The translations under genes and the position numbers were made by a program. From Oscillospiraceae bacterium (GTDB taxonomy: Bacteria; Bacillota; Clostridia; Oscillospirales; CAG-272), in the NCBI GenBank assembly GCA_015063845.1, contig SVTJ01000003.1, positions 1-64,000 of the forward strand: a DNA stretch of 64,000 bases, in the 5' to 3' direction. Positions 23,493 to 32,951 of this stretch are shown here, piece by piece; the stretch's first letter is position 1, and every line of letters starts with the position of its first letter. Below the pieces are notes generated by a model, which saw nothing but the letters and a program-made list of their open reading frames with translations, did not search any database and was not told where the DNA came from.

Positions 23493-25442
23493 ATGAAAAA
23501 GTATTTACTCAGAATTGAAAAAGAAGGGCTTTTTCTGGACGATAAGCCCTTTTATCTTATCGCAGGTGAGATTCATTATTTCAGAATACGCAAGAGCGGT
23601 TGGAGACGGAGACTTCAGCTCGCAAAGGATTTCGGACTTACCGCCATACAAACGTATTCCGTATGGAATCTTCACGAGCCAGAAGAGGGACAGTTCCGTT
23701 TTGACGACAATCTCGATTTTTGCGAATTTCTCGATATCTGCGCGGAGCTTGATCTCAAGGTGCTGTTCCGTCCTACACCGTATATTTGTGGTGAATGGGA
23801 TTTTGGCGGACTTCCTTATTGGCTGAGAAACAAGAGAGGACTTTCGATACGAACGAGTGACGAGCAGTTTATGGGATGTGTAAGACGCTATTTTGAACAG
23901 CTAATACCTAAGATAATTCCTTATCTTTCCACCAATGGCGGTCCTATAATCTCGGTAAACGTTGAGGACGAATACGGCAGCTTTTGCAACGATAACGAGT
24001 ATCTGCGACTTTTGGGAGATATGATGACCGAGATGGGAGTTGACGTGCCTTTCTATACCACCTCGGGCTTTGAAAAATTCAAGCTCCGTGACGGCAACCG
24101 TCCCGAATACTGGACACTTGTTGATATGCATAAACTTACGGACACGGCTGTTGCAAATATACTTGAATACCAACCCGATAAGCCTGCGATGATGGGTGAG
24201 TTTTGGGTGGGACGCGCTCAGCAGTCGGGCGGACATTTTATCCGTCAGACACCCGAAGAGGTGGTCGAAAAGTTCAAGTACAGTATGAACAAACCGTTTC
24301 CCGTGTACATGAGCTACTATATGTTCGCGGGAGGAAGCGACTTCGGATTTATGAACGGCGCGCTTATCGGAAAATACAAGGGCGGAAAGGTTGACGAGTT
24401 CCCCTGGGAGCAGAACAGCTATTACGCGTACGTTCCGTTTGCGCAGAGCTATGATGTTGACGCTATGGTGACGGAGTACGGAGAGCCTACACCCAAGTAT
24501 TACGCTCTCAAAAGGGCAGTCAAGGAGGATATGGAGCGACGCGGCTTTGAGTTTGGCGGCACTGACGAGTGGGAGCTCTCAGCTCCCGTGAGGACGCAGA
24601 GCATACAAAACGTAAAGCTGACAAAGAGCGCAGATCTCTTTGATAATCTTGATAATTTGGCCGTCAAGTGTACACGCTCGGGTGAGCCGCAGACCTTTGA
24701 GTATCTTGAACAGGCTTACGGCTACGTACTTTACTCCACGAAGCTTACGCACGCGGACGATTATCTGCGCGAGCTCTTTATAGACGGACTTCACGATTAC
24801 GCGCTTGTTTACGGTAACGGAGAATATCTTGGTACGTATATGCGTGACAGGGATTGTCCGCCCATTCGCTTTAAGATCCCCAAAGAAGGAATGAAGCTTG
24901 ATATACTCGTTGAAAATCTTGGGCGCGTCAATTACGGTCACGGAATGCTGCACGACGAAAAGGGAATAGTCGGATATGTCAAGTTCAATATTCTTAACGA
25001 CGACGGTACTCCCAACAAGGAGCACTACAACTTCGCGCACCTCGCAAATTGGCTCAACTATTCGCTTCCTATGAAGGCAGAGAACGTAGCGAAAGCGGAT
25101 TACACGCTCCCTGCAAAGAAAGGACGCCCTGCGATATACAAGGGCGAGTTTGACGCTGAAGCGGGAGTAGACACCTTTATCAATATGAAGGATTGGAAGA
25201 AGGGTGTTGTTTATATCAACGGCTTTTGTCTCGGAAGATATTGGTACGTTGGTCCTCAGCTCTCTCTTTACGTGCCGGGTGAGCTTGTAAGGGAACACAA
25301 TACGGTAGAAATATTTGAACTGTATGAGCCATCTGACGGAATGGTCGCTGATTTTGATGACAGACCCTCGCTTGACGCTCGTGATAACGGAGCTTCGGCC
25401 AAAAAAGCAAAGGGTATTAAATACGGTGCTCAGGTAGGATGA
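23493..25442 (+). CDS. Beta-galactosidase family protein (GH35), second copy
   Basis: The 649-residue GH35 protein aligns without gaps to the first copy over the barrel and is about 60-65 percent identical there by eye. Blocks are WNLHEPEEG (58-66), RPTPYICGEWDFGGLPYW (93-110), and E236 of MGEFWVG as expected nucleophile. The acid/base block is VEDEYGSF: E160 is kept but the Asn before it, almost invariant in clan GH-A, is Asp159. The codon is GAC in the sequence. No signal peptide is visible. The ATG at 23493 aligns with the start of the first copy. It lies in an operon with the EamA gene and beside an AraC regulator. Confidence 0.88.
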   Translation: MKKYLLRIEKEGLFLDDKPFYLIAGEIHYFRIRKSGWRRRLQLAKDFGLTAIQTYSVWNLHEPEEGQFRFDDNLDFCEFLDICAELDLKVLFRPTPYICGEWDFGGLPYWLRNKRGLSIRTSDEQFMGCVRRYFEQLIPKIIPYLSTNGGPIISVNVEDEYGSFCNDNEYLRLLGDMMTEMGVDVPFYTTSGFEKFKLRDGNRPEYWTLVDMHKLTDTAVANILEYQPDKPAMMGEFWVGRAQQSGGHFIRQTPEEVVEKFKYSMNKPFPVYMSYYMFAGGSDFGFMNGALIGKYKGGKVDEFPWEQNSYYAYVPFAQSYDVDAMVTEYGEPTPKYYALKRAVKEDMERRGFEFGGTDEWELSAPVRTQSIQNVKLTKSADLFDNLDNLAVKCTRSGEPQTFEYLEQAYGYVLYSTKLTHADDYLRELFIDGLHDYALVYGNGEYLGTYMRDRDCPPIRFKIPKEGMKLDILVENLGRVNYGHGMLHDEKGIVGYVKFNILNDDGTPNKEHYNFAHLANWLNYSLPMKAENVAKADYTLPAKKGRPAIYKGEFDAEAGVDTFINMKDWKKGVVYINGFCLGRYWYVGPQLSLYVPGELVREHNTVEIFELYEPSDGMVADFDDRPSLDARDNGASAKKAKGIKYGAQVG

Positions 25443-25483
25443 TTTAAAAACGAAGAAATCCGAATAATTATAGTAAAAACGTA

Positions 25484-25517
25484 AAAAGCCGACCTGAAAC
25501 AGGTCGGCTTTTGTTTT
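25484..25517. terminator. Bidirectional terminator between GH35-2 and the GT8-PlsC gene
   Basis: AAAAGCCGACCTG (25484-25496) pairs with CAGGTCGGCTTTT (25500-25512) around three bases, with T runs on both strands. Confidence 0.88.
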
Positions 25518-27289
25518 TACTCGGTAGGCTTTTCCGTTGTGTATTCCAGCGGAATATTGTACTCTTTCTCGTAGATATTCTTCCAAACCTCGGCGTTCTT
25601 TTCCATCATCATCGCAAAATTCTTGCGGTAATTGAGCTCGGGATCGGGATATATCGGGGGAGCTATGTGGATGGTATATTCCTGAACGAAATATCCGTCA
25701 TCTCCCATAATGTCCGTGTCTTTCATGGTTATGAAGCAGGGAAGCACGGGCACGTTGTTTCTTGCCGCGAAAATGTAAGCTCCGCTCTTAAGAGGCTTTG
25801 GCTTGCGGTAGTTCCACCACATGCTCTGCTCGGGATAAACGAGCACGAAATGTCCTTCCTTAAGAACTGTGTTTACAGCCTCTGTAAACTTGTTCATGGT
25901 CTTGCGGTTTGAGGACAAAGGCAAGGTGTTGCAATGGCGCATAAGGAAGCCGTAGAATCCGGGGAATGACGTGTAGTTACCCTCTCTTATAATTCTGTAG
26001 AAGGTTCTGTCAGGCTGCTCTGCTGCCTCGTAGGCTAACTGTATTGCGAAGCTGTCAAACGCGTTGAAGTGGTTGCAGGTGATAACCGCGCCGCTGTCAA
26101 GCGCTTTGAAATTTTCAAGACCCTTTATCTCTTTGACAATGAGCTTCTTTTCGTCGATAAGCTGATTTACAAAGCGACGCGCCATCATATAAGCAAACTT
26201 TGTCTTAAGTCTTTCGCTCGTGCCCTTGCGGATATATTCGATATCCTCGGGAAGGAGCTCGCGTGAGGGCGGATCCTCCTCAACGTCTTCGTCGAAGCGC
26301 CCCTCTCTCTCAAACTGTTCTATCTTCTTTACGATATCAACTCTATCCTTTGCTCTCTTTTCGCGGTTTACGCGATTAAGGAAGTTATCGTCTCTCTGCG
26401 TTTCTTTTACAGCAAGCTGCAAGAGGTTGTCGCAGGATATTCTGTCTCTTTCTCTCAGATCGTCCGTGTAGGAGTTGAGCACGTCAAGTATCTCCTCATA
26501 AACCGACGTCTGCTCAGCGTACTTCCAGAAGATATCTCCGTGACGGCAGTCATGGTAATGCCAAGGCTTACTCGTCATTATATAGTGAAGTATCTTTGCC
26601 TCGCTTATGGGGTAGGGTATATCACCGAATATTTCGGTATTCCAGCGCTGATCGAGCCAGTATACGTGGTCCTTACAAATAAGATTGAGGTAATCCTCAT
26701 CCTGGGTCACGACAAAGTTGTAGGTGTGGAGATACTGAATGAATTTATCAAGTATGAAGTGAAGTCTGAACTGGTCGCAGTTGATAAGAAGTATACCTGC
26801 GTTAAAGAAATTGTAGCGGGATATACCGATAACCTTTTCGACGTACGTTCCGTATTCGTCCACCTGCACCATCGCCTGCTCGTGGCACGCTCCAAGATAT
26901 GCGTCTCTTATGTTTGTATTATACAGCTCGCTGATGTCTCCCTGGACTACCGTGTCGCTGTCAATATAAACAGCTTTGTCGTATTCGGGGAACATCTCTG
27001 CAATAAACAGTCTGTAATATGTGGTCTTTGAGTAATAGTCGCGTATGGGAAGCTTGTCGGAAATGGAGTGCAGATAATTCGTTACGTCCTGGAAGGATAT
27101 CTCAAAATTATCGTTTGCAAGCTCATACACTTTGTCCATCATACCCTCGGTGATGCCCGTGTGGAGTATGTACAGCTTATATTTGAAATCCTTTGAAGCG
27201 TTAAGTATCATAGATTTCATAGAAACTATGGTGTATTTTACAAAGTTGTCGTCACATGCGTAAAAAATCGGTATTATCTTATTTTCCAT
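25517..27289 (-). CDS. Fusion of GT8 glycosyltransferase and PlsC-type acyltransferase
   Basis: The 590-residue protein joins two enzymes. Residues 1-270 are a family 8 glycosyltransferase (IPIFYACDDNFVKYTIVSM at the start, DxD motif D110-S-D112 in YIDSDTVVQGD, and FFNAGILLIN at 161-170). A charged linker (about 280-360) leads to a PlsC acyltransferase domain with the HX4D motif NHFNAFD (H407, D412) and YPEQ (485-488). A nucleotide-sugar donor and an acyl donor suggest synthesis of an acylated glycolipid at the inner membrane face. The start at 27289 overlaps the upstream GT8 gene by 11 bases. Both active sites look intact. Confidence 0.85.
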   Translation of the reverse strand: MENKIIPIFYACDDNFVKYTIVSMKSMILNASKDFKYKLYILHTGITEGMMDKVYELANDNFEISFQDVTNYLHSISDKLPIRDYYSKTTYYRLFIAEMFPEYDKAVYIDSDTVVQGDISELYNTNIRDAYLGACHEQAMVQVDEYGTYVEKVIGISRYNFFNAGILLINCDQFRLHFILDKFIQYLHTYNFVVTQDEDYLNLICKDHVYWLDQRWNTEIFGDIPYPISEAKILHYIMTSKPWHYHDCRHGDIFWKYAEQTSVYEEILDVLNSYTDDLRERDRISCDNLLQLAVKETQRDDNFLNRVNREKRAKDRVDIVKKIEQFEREGRFDEDVEEDPPSRELLPEDIEYIRKGTSERLKTKFAYMMARRFVNQLIDEKKLIVKEIKGLENFKALDSGAVITCNHFNAFDSFAIQLAYEAAEQPDRTFYRIIREGNYTSFPGFYGFLMRHCNTLPLSSNRKTMNKFTEAVNTVLKEGHFVLVYPEQSMWWNYRKPKPLKSGAYIFAARNNVPVLPCFITMKDTDIMGDDGYFVQEYTIHIAPPIYPDPELNYRKNFAMMMEKNAEVWKNIYEKEYNIPLEYTTEKPTE

Positions 27290-28124
27290 TGCTTTTTGTC
27301 TCCTCGTCAAAACGCTTCTTTAACGAAACATATTCTTCAAAAATGTCATCAAAGCAGGTATATCCAAATACTTTTTTTACCTTATCTATTTGCCACTGCT
27401 TTATGTTTTCGGTGTGTGGATAGGGAAGCCAGAACATTCTTTTTGAGAAATGTCTGACGACCGTGTGCTTGTGTAAAAACTTTTGATCGTTGAATTTTTG
27501 CGCAAGCATTTTTTTGCGTGTGGTCGACCTTATAATGGCACTTTGGTCCGCAAAGGTGAGCTTTTTTGATCTTATTTGATCACGCGCCTTTGATAGCAAT
27601 CCAGTGCGCCTTATTTCCGCCATATTAAACAGCAAGACCCCCGCGTTTACGTAGTTGGGACTTATAAGATACTTACCGTAGTGGTCTCTTGCTGCAGCAT
27701 ATTCGTAGCCTTCAACATCCGTGCCGTACAGCAAACAGATATCTCTGTTGAACATAATGTCGGCATCAAGATAAAGCAGCTTATCCGGCATGCCGTCAAC
27801 CATATCCGCAAAAAGTCTTATGAGCGTGTAGGGAGAGCAGTACGCTCCCTCATTGGGGCAACCGCTGAATTCTTTCATATAGATATCGGTGACGTCTACC
27901 TTCACCGCTTTATTTTGGTCGTTATATTGCTTTATGACCCCCTCAAAAAAGCTCATCTGCTGTTCCGTGACGGGAACGTATCCTTCATTCAGATGAGAGA
28001 CGTCCATAGTATAGACGTAAAAGCAAAACGGCTCTCTCGTGTCGGTTCTTTTGAGTATAGACAAGGCACACGTCAACATGCCGTCAAACACCTTGTCGTT
28101 TCCGCAAAACAGTATATTAATCAT
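27279..28124 (-). CDS. Family 8 glycosyltransferase
   Basis: The 281-residue protein is a GT8 retaining glycosyltransferase, a family that uses UDP-glucose or UDP-galactose. The N-terminus ILFCGNDKVFDGMLTCALSI, the metal-binding DxD at D120-A-D122 (LLYLDADIMFN) and YVNAGVLLFN are the family blocks. HTVVRHFSKRMFWLPYP near the end holds the late conserved His. The start codon overlaps the end of the PlsC gene by 8 bases and its own end overlaps the GT8-PlsC fusion start, so the three proteins are made together. The acceptor is unknown; a diacylglycerol- or polyprenol-linked lipid is likely given the neighbours. Confidence 0.87.
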   Translation of the reverse strand: MINILFCGNDKVFDGMLTCALSILKRTDTREPFCFYVYTMDVSHLNEGYVPVTEQQMSFFEGVIKQYNDQNKAVKVDVTDIYMKEFSGCPNEGAYCSPYTLIRLFADMVDGMPDKLLYLDADIMFNRDICLLYGTDVEGYEYAAARDHYGKYLISPNYVNAGVLLFNMAEIRRTGLLSKARDQIRSKKLTFADQSAIIRSTTRKKMLAQKFNDQKFLHKHTVVRHFSKRMFWLPYPHTENIKQWQIDKVKKVFGYTCFDDIFEEYVSLKKRFDEETKSNGK

Positions 28125-28902
28125 TTTTTTCTTCTCTTTTTATGTATTTTATCCATTCAACGTCCGAGAGCTTTGCCCTCTCACGCATACGCTCGTAAAC
28201 TCTATCGCGTAAGTCTTTTTTTCTATCCCTTGCGGGGATGTTCTCGTCGGGGAAGAACGGACCGTCGATATACGTAACTATCCTCGGCTTCTTTGAAAAA
28301 CGTCGCTTCTGATATGTGTTAGTAAAGCAGAAGGTGGGAACACCGTGCTTTATGGGATAGACAAAGGAATCGTCGGGGAACGGGCGTATACCCGTGTAGA
28401 ATGGCCAGATGTGCGCCTCGGGGTAAATAACCACCTTTGCGCCCTCTCCTATTCTTGTCTCGATAGCGCGCAGAAAGTTTCTGTATGCCTTCATATCGTC
28501 TGGCAAGGGAAGTGCTCCGAGAGACGGAGTTATTCTGCCGAGAACGGGCATTGAGACGTTGTTGGGGTGGACTATAACGTATGTCTGCTTAGGAATATCA
28601 AGCACGTTTGGAATAAGAGCGTCTCCTATATCCTGCGTATGATTTCCGTACAAAAAGTATCCCGTGTTACGGTATTTTTTGAGTATCTCTCTGTTCTCGA
28701 CCTTGTGGTGGAATTTGAATTTCAAATATCCAAGAGCGAGCGGAGTTGCGACTATTCTATACCAGAAAAAACGAGTGAATTTCTTCCATATCGTATTGTG
28801 GCAGTAGACGTAATCACCGTCGATACGCTTAGGAGTTATCACAGCTACGGAGAACTCGTCGTTGAGCTCATCGGTATAATATATTACCTTGCGTTTATCC
28901 AT
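28117..28902 (-). CDS. PlsC-like acyltransferase with altered HX4D motif
   Basis: The 261-residue protein resembles lysophospholipid acyltransferases. The third block YPEAHIWPF (160-168) and KYRNTGYFLYGNH (about 76-88) are recognisable. In the first catalytic block the sequence is NHTQDIGD: H88 is kept, but the position five residues later is Gly, with Asp at +3 and +6 instead. Either the spacing differs in this subfamily or activity is changed. GGAG lies about ten bases before the ATG. It is the first gene of the cluster with GT8 and GT8-PlsC and follows a consensus promoter. Confidence 0.8.
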   Translation of the reverse strand: MDKRKVIYYTDELNDEFSVAVITPKRIDGDYVYCHNTIWKKFTRFFWYRIVATPLALGYLKFKFHHKVENREILKKYRNTGYFLYGNHTQDIGDALIPNVLDIPKQTYVIVHPNNVSMPVLGRITPSLGALPLPDDMKAYRNFLRAIETRIGEGAKVVIYPEAHIWPFYTGIRPFPDDSFVYPIKHGVPTFCFTNTYQKRRFSKKPRIVTYIDGPFFPDENIPARDRKKDLRDRVYERMRERAKLSDVEWIKYIKREEKND

Positions 28903-29006
28903 TTTGACGCTTCTCCTCTTACGCTGTGTGATGTTTACCGCCTTAAGTAGTTTTCAATACTATATTACCACAAAGGCGTCGTATTGTCAACCCCAAAAGC
29001 AAAAAT

Positions 29007-29035
29007 ATTATAGCATATTTTTACTTATGTGTCAA
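29007..29035 (-). promoter_or_regulatory. Promoter of the PlsC/GT8 cluster
   Basis: On the minus strand TTGACA (complement of 29030-29035) and TATAAT (complement of 29007-29012) are perfect with a 17-base spacer. The leader is about 100 bases. Confidence 0.85.
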
Positions 29036-29061
29036 TGATTATATTACAGTCTTTATCTTAC

Positions 29062-29097
29062 AAAAAATCCCCGCCGAAGGGTCGGCGGGGATTTTTT
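29062..29097 (-). terminator. Terminator of the large ABC transporter gene
   Basis: AAAAAATCCCCGCCGA (29062-29077) pairs with TCGGCGGGGATTTTTT (29082-29097), directly after the stop codon. Confidence 0.9.
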
Positions 29098-29098
29098 G

Positions 29099-32000
29099 TT
29101 ATTTGTTCTTTATTGCGTCAATAGGATTACGTCTTGCTATGTTCCATACGGGGAAGAAGCTTGCTATTGCGGCAACCGCTACGTTAACCAGCAGCATAAG
29201 TATTATCTGTCTTATGCCAAAGTTTACGAGCGTGACAGTTATGCCTTGGTTACGCAATACCGTATTGACTATTACCGTCGCGGAAATCGTAGCCGCGAGT
29301 GAGAGGATGTAGGTTATAAGCGCTATTATCGCCGCCTCGCTGAAGAATATCTTGAATACGTCGGACGAACGCGCACCTACGGCACGCAAAATTCCTATCT
29401 CACGTCTCTTATACGAGATAGAGGTGGATATGAAGTTCATCATCATGAGAGCTGCGAATACCGCAAAGCCAATACCTACGTAAAGGAATACCTTAGCACC
29501 GACCTCAATGAAATCGTTGAAGTTATAGAGGGTGTCCATTACCTGATTTTGAAGAACGAATTGAAGGTCGGGATCTTCCTCGTAGGTGAGATCAACGAGC
29601 TTTCTGATTATCTCCTCGTCCATGGGCATAGGCGCTATAACAAACGAATATACGCCGGGAGCGTGTGCTGCGACAGTTTCCTTTGCGTATCCCTGCTCCT
29701 CTGCGAATGCCTCGTAGAGCGCGTAGAAGCCGTCAGAGATAACAAGGTCGCTCGTAGCACCGTCAAACGTACCTACTATCTTATACTCCTTGTATGTCTT
29801 TTCCATCTCATTGCCCGATTTATTATCCCAGGTTGAGACCTTGAAATACATACCGTCGTAGATATTACCGTTGCTTGGGCTGAGCTTTCTGAGTATCTTT
29901 TCCGCATCTGTGCGGAAGTCCTCATACGTTTTGCTTCCGTAAGGGGCTTTCTTGTCGCCGCTGAGACTGTCTACGTATTTAGAGACTGCGTAGCTTATGC
30001 TGTAATTTTCGTTTGATGTCCACTCTTCGAGCGTTTTGTATTCGTTCGCAAGACAAGCATCGTAGAACTCTTTTGTCTTGAATACGTTGCTGTCGGCGCG
30101 GTAAAGCTCATACGCGTGCAGCATAGCAAGCTTTCTTGCCATAGTGTCCGTATCGATACGCGTCTCTCTGCCTATTGGGTCGGAAAGCATATCGCTATAA
30201 AACATCATATAAAGGTCGGAGGCAACGTCTATGCCGTATACACTCTTTATTACCGAAGCGCACGCGCTCTTGACTGCTGCTTCGTTCTGAGGAAGCGGTA
30301 TGTCTTTGTTGTTAGTACGCAGTTGGCTTACCCAGAAATCGCGAAGAACGTCGTCGCTTGAGGGCGCGTTGTTCGAGTTGTAGGCTTTATACATATCCGT
30401 CAATGTGTATTTAGTGTTACTGTCAAGCTCAGCAGTTCCGTTTTCGATCGCCTTGATAGCCTCGGCGCGTTCTATGAAATAGCTGGTAGAATCCATATCG
30501 AAGTACGACATATCAATATCGGGATACATAGAGTTAAGCGTGCTTTGCAGCTTGTTGCTGATATCGTACGTTATCATAGAGTTGTTGTACAGCAAATCAC
30601 TGCTTATAAGGACCTCGTTCTCGGCAAGAGTGTTTGTCGTGCGTCCGTCAACCCAATTTATCTTGCCAACGGCAGCCATATCCGAAGACTTTGCAACGCG
30701 AGAGATGTATCTTGTTTCTTCGGGAGTGTCGGCGGTGGAGGGAATTACAATATAAGCGCTCCAGTACATACTGATACCGATGCTCGACTGATAGTTGTAT
30801 CTACTCATATACTCCGCAAGCTCATCGATCTTTCCTTGCGTTACGTAGCCGAGCGCATGGAAGCCGTAGGAGAGAGTGTTTGCAAGCTCATTTTGCATTA
30901 CCATATCAACGATATTCGTTTCTTCCTCAGACTTTTGCGTCGTGTTTGAATTCTCGGTTGGAACGTACTTTTCGTATCTTCCGTAGTCGAACTTGGTATC
31001 AATAACGCCCGTTATCACAAGCTCGGTGTCCATACCGTTAAGAGTTACGTTAATGTGCTTGCCGATTATCGAGTTTTTGCCGCCGCCTGCGTCACACGTA
31101 AGCTGACCTGCTTCGACTTCCTCATTATTTTCTCTGTTCTTGAATCCCGTGAGATTGAGCTCGCGGTACAAAAATTCGGTTATCGCTATCTCGTCTTCGC
31201 TTGTGGGCATACGTCCCGTTATACCGAAGCCAAGCTGATCTATCTTGTTCTGGTCAACAGCGGTAAGACCGTAAAGCGAACCTGTGTAAGCTCCTGTGTT
31301 TGACAGACAGTCAGTGCTTACCATATTGTCTGTCAGCGACATACGGCTGCCCCATTCGGCGTCCTCGCTGCCTGTAAATACGGGAACGAAATCTATGCCC
31401 GTCTTCTCGGACAGATACTTGATATCGTCCTCGTTCATAGCTGTTGTATAATAGCTCGAATAGGTCTCGTCGGGGAGCTCGTAGGTATGCTTGAGCCTTA
31501 GGGTGAACGACGCGTTTTGAATGTTGGAATCCATAATGGATTCAACAGCCGCCTCGTGCTTGTCGTAAGAGCCGAGCGTATCCGCAAATCCGAACAAAGT
31601 AAATGCAACAAGAGAGAGGGCGATGGTGGATACAAGACGGAACTTTTTGTGTCCGAGACTGCTGCTGCCTATCTTCAAAGCGTTCTTCATAGGAAGCTTT
31701 GAACGGATAAACTTGGTAGTTTTAGCGTCGTATTTTTTTGTTGTAACGTCACGGGCCTCGTCCGTTTCGGCAAATACCGACGAGGTGTTGTTCTCGCTTA
31801 TTCCCGCAGAGCTTCTGACTCCGTCGTTTATGCGCTTGTCACCCGATATAAGTATCTCACCTTGCTGTGCGCGCAGATACTCGTTGATTATCTCAACGTC
31901 ACGCGCGGTGAGCTGATATCCCTCTTCAATACGGAGAAGGCTTTCCCCCATCTTTACGATACCCGAGCTTACAGTCAGTGCTTCGACCTCGTGCTTGGTT

Positions 32001-32662
32001 ATGTCGCTCAGTATCTTACCGTCCATCATTTCGATAACACGGTCTCCGTAACGCTCTGCAAAATCTCTGTCGTGAGAGACTACGATGACGAGCTTTGTTT
32101 TTGAAAGCTCTTTGAGCGTGTCGAATATCTGCTTACCCGTGTTTGAGTCAAGCGCGCCCGTCGGCTCGTCTGCCATAATTATCTCGGGGTCTTTGACAAG
32201 AGCTCTTGCTATCGCAACTCTTTGTTTCTGGCCACCCGAGAGCTCGTTTGGCTTGCGCTTTGCATAGTCGAGCATCTCTACCTGAGCGAGTATCTCATTG
32301 ATCTTTTCGTTGGTTGCTTTTTTGCCTTGCAGCTCAAGAGCGAGACCGATATTTGCGCCGACGGAGAAGTCGTCAAGCACGTTGTATTCTTGGAAGATAA
32401 ATCCGATAAAGGTGTTTCTGTAAGCGTCGAAATCCGAGCCCACAAAATCCTTAGAGGATTTTCCTTTGATTATAAACTCACCGCTGTCGCAGTTGTCAAG
32501 TCCGCCGATAACGTTAAGAAGCGTGGATTTTCCGCTTCCCGATTTACCGAGAACAAAGACCATTCCCGTTTCGGGGAAGGTGATGCTGACGTTATCCAAC
32601 GCCTTGACCGAATTACCCGACTTTGAGTGGTATATCTTAGTTAGATTTTTTATCTCTAACAT
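29099..32662 (-). CDS. ABC transporter, ATPase-permease fusion (MacB/FtsX type)
   Basis: The 1187-residue protein carries a complete ABC ATPase at its N-terminus: Walker A GKSGSGKST (about 39-47), signature LSGGQ (about 140) and Walker B IIMADEPTG. A linker leads to a first membrane helix near residue 340 (STIALSLVAFTLFGFADTL). A large extracytoplasmic region of some 650 residues follows, then three helices with FtsX features (ISTSISYKRREIGILRAVGA). Such type VII transporters act as mechanotransmitters on envelope substrates, for example in antimicrobial peptide resistance or cell-wall control, not as classical importers. No partner kinase or permease gene is adjacent. AAAGGAGG precedes the ATG. 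Confidence 0.88.
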   Translation of the reverse strand: MLEIKNLTKIYHSKSGNSVKALDNVSITFPETGMVFVLGKSGSGKSTLLNVIGGLDNCDSGEFIIKGKSSKDFVGSDFDAYRNTFIGFIFQEYNVLDDFSVGANIGLALELQGKKATNEKINEILAQVEMLDYAKRKPNELSGGQKQRVAIARALVKDPEIIMADEPTGALDSNTGKQIFDTLKELSKTKLVIVVSHDRDFAERYGDRVIEMMDGKILSDITKHEVEALTVSSGIVKMGESLLRIEEGYQLTARDVEIINEYLRAQQGEILISGDKRINDGVRSSAGISENNTSSVFAETDEARDVTTKKYDAKTTKFIRSKLPMKNALKIGSSSLGHKKFRLVSTIALSLVAFTLFGFADTLGSYDKHEAAVESIMDSNIQNASFTLRLKHTYELPDETYSSYYTTAMNEDDIKYLSEKTGIDFVPVFTGSEDAEWGSRMSLTDNMVSTDCLSNTGAYTGSLYGLTAVDQNKIDQLGFGITGRMPTSEDEIAITEFLYRELNLTGFKNRENNEEVEAGQLTCDAGGGKNSIIGKHINVTLNGMDTELVITGVIDTKFDYGRYEKYVPTENSNTTQKSEEETNIVDMVMQNELANTLSYGFHALGYVTQGKIDELAEYMSRYNYQSSIGISMYWSAYIVIPSTADTPEETRYISRVAKSSDMAAVGKINWVDGRTTNTLAENEVLISSDLLYNNSMITYDISNKLQSTLNSMYPDIDMSYFDMDSTSYFIERAEAIKAIENGTAELDSNTKYTLTDMYKAYNSNNAPSSDDVLRDFWVSQLRTNNKDIPLPQNEAAVKSACASVIKSVYGIDVASDLYMMFYSDMLSDPIGRETRIDTDTMARKLAMLHAYELYRADSNVFKTKEFYDACLANEYKTLEEWTSNENYSISYAVSKYVDSLSGDKKAPYGSKTYEDFRTDAEKILRKLSPSNGNIYDGMYFKVSTWDNKSGNEMEKTYKEYKIVGTFDGATSDLVISDGFYALYEAFAEEQGYAKETVAAHAPGVYSFVIAPMPMDEEIIRKLVDLTYEEDPDLQFVLQNQVMDTLYNFNDFIEVGAKVFLYVGIGFAVFAALMMMNFISTSISYKRREIGILRAVGARSSDVFKIFFSEAAIIALITYILSLAATISATVIVNTVLRNQGITVTLVNFGIRQIILMLLVNVAVAAIASFFPVWNIARRNPIDAIKNK

Positions 32663-32692
32663 ACACTTTCCTCCTTTATGTTTTCTGGATAG

Positions 32693-32721
32693 ATTATATC
32701 ATTTTTTTGTTCGGTATTCAA
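32693..32721 (-). promoter_or_regulatory. Promoter of the large ABC transporter gene
   Basis: On the minus strand TTGAAT (complement of 32716-32721) and TATAAT (complement of 32693-32698) have a 17-base spacer. Confidence 0.7.
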
Positions 32722-32804
32722 TATTTTTTTTGCTCCGCGAATAAATTTCGTCGACATGAACAAAAATCGAGTCAAAAAATTTATATGAGCAAAAAGGAGA
32801 CTGT

Positions 32805-32852
32805 ATGGCATACGAGAAGTACCTTAAGGGTAAAGGAGATATTGTTTTTTGA
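32805..32852 (+). pseudogene. Fifteen-codon reading frame upstream of rpoB
   Basis: ATG at 32805 with AAAAAGGAGA upstream opens a frame MAYEKYLKGKGDIVF ending at TGA 32852. The strong binding site and normal codon use suggest the start of a real gene, but it stops at once. It may be the remnant of a lost gene or a tiny peptide. It is upstream of the rpoBC promoter, so it is not a leader peptide of that transcript. Confidence 0.3.
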
Positions 32853-32922
32853 ATAAAACCTACGCTGTTTTTGCTAACTTTTATAAAATATTAATTTTTT
32901 TTGGATTTTTTCGAAAAAACTC

Positions 32923-32951
32923 TTGACAACTCTTGACAAAGATGCTATAAT
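32923..32951 (+). promoter_or_regulatory. Promoter of rpoBC
   Basis: TTGACA (32923-32928) and TATAAT (32946-32951) are perfect with a 17-base spacer. A second TTGACA lies at 32933-32938 as part of a tandem 10-base repeat. The 33-113 kb leader, about 155 bases (32958-33113), has CCCACT/AGTGGG complementarity (near 32980 and 33041) but no gene. Confidence 0.85.
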
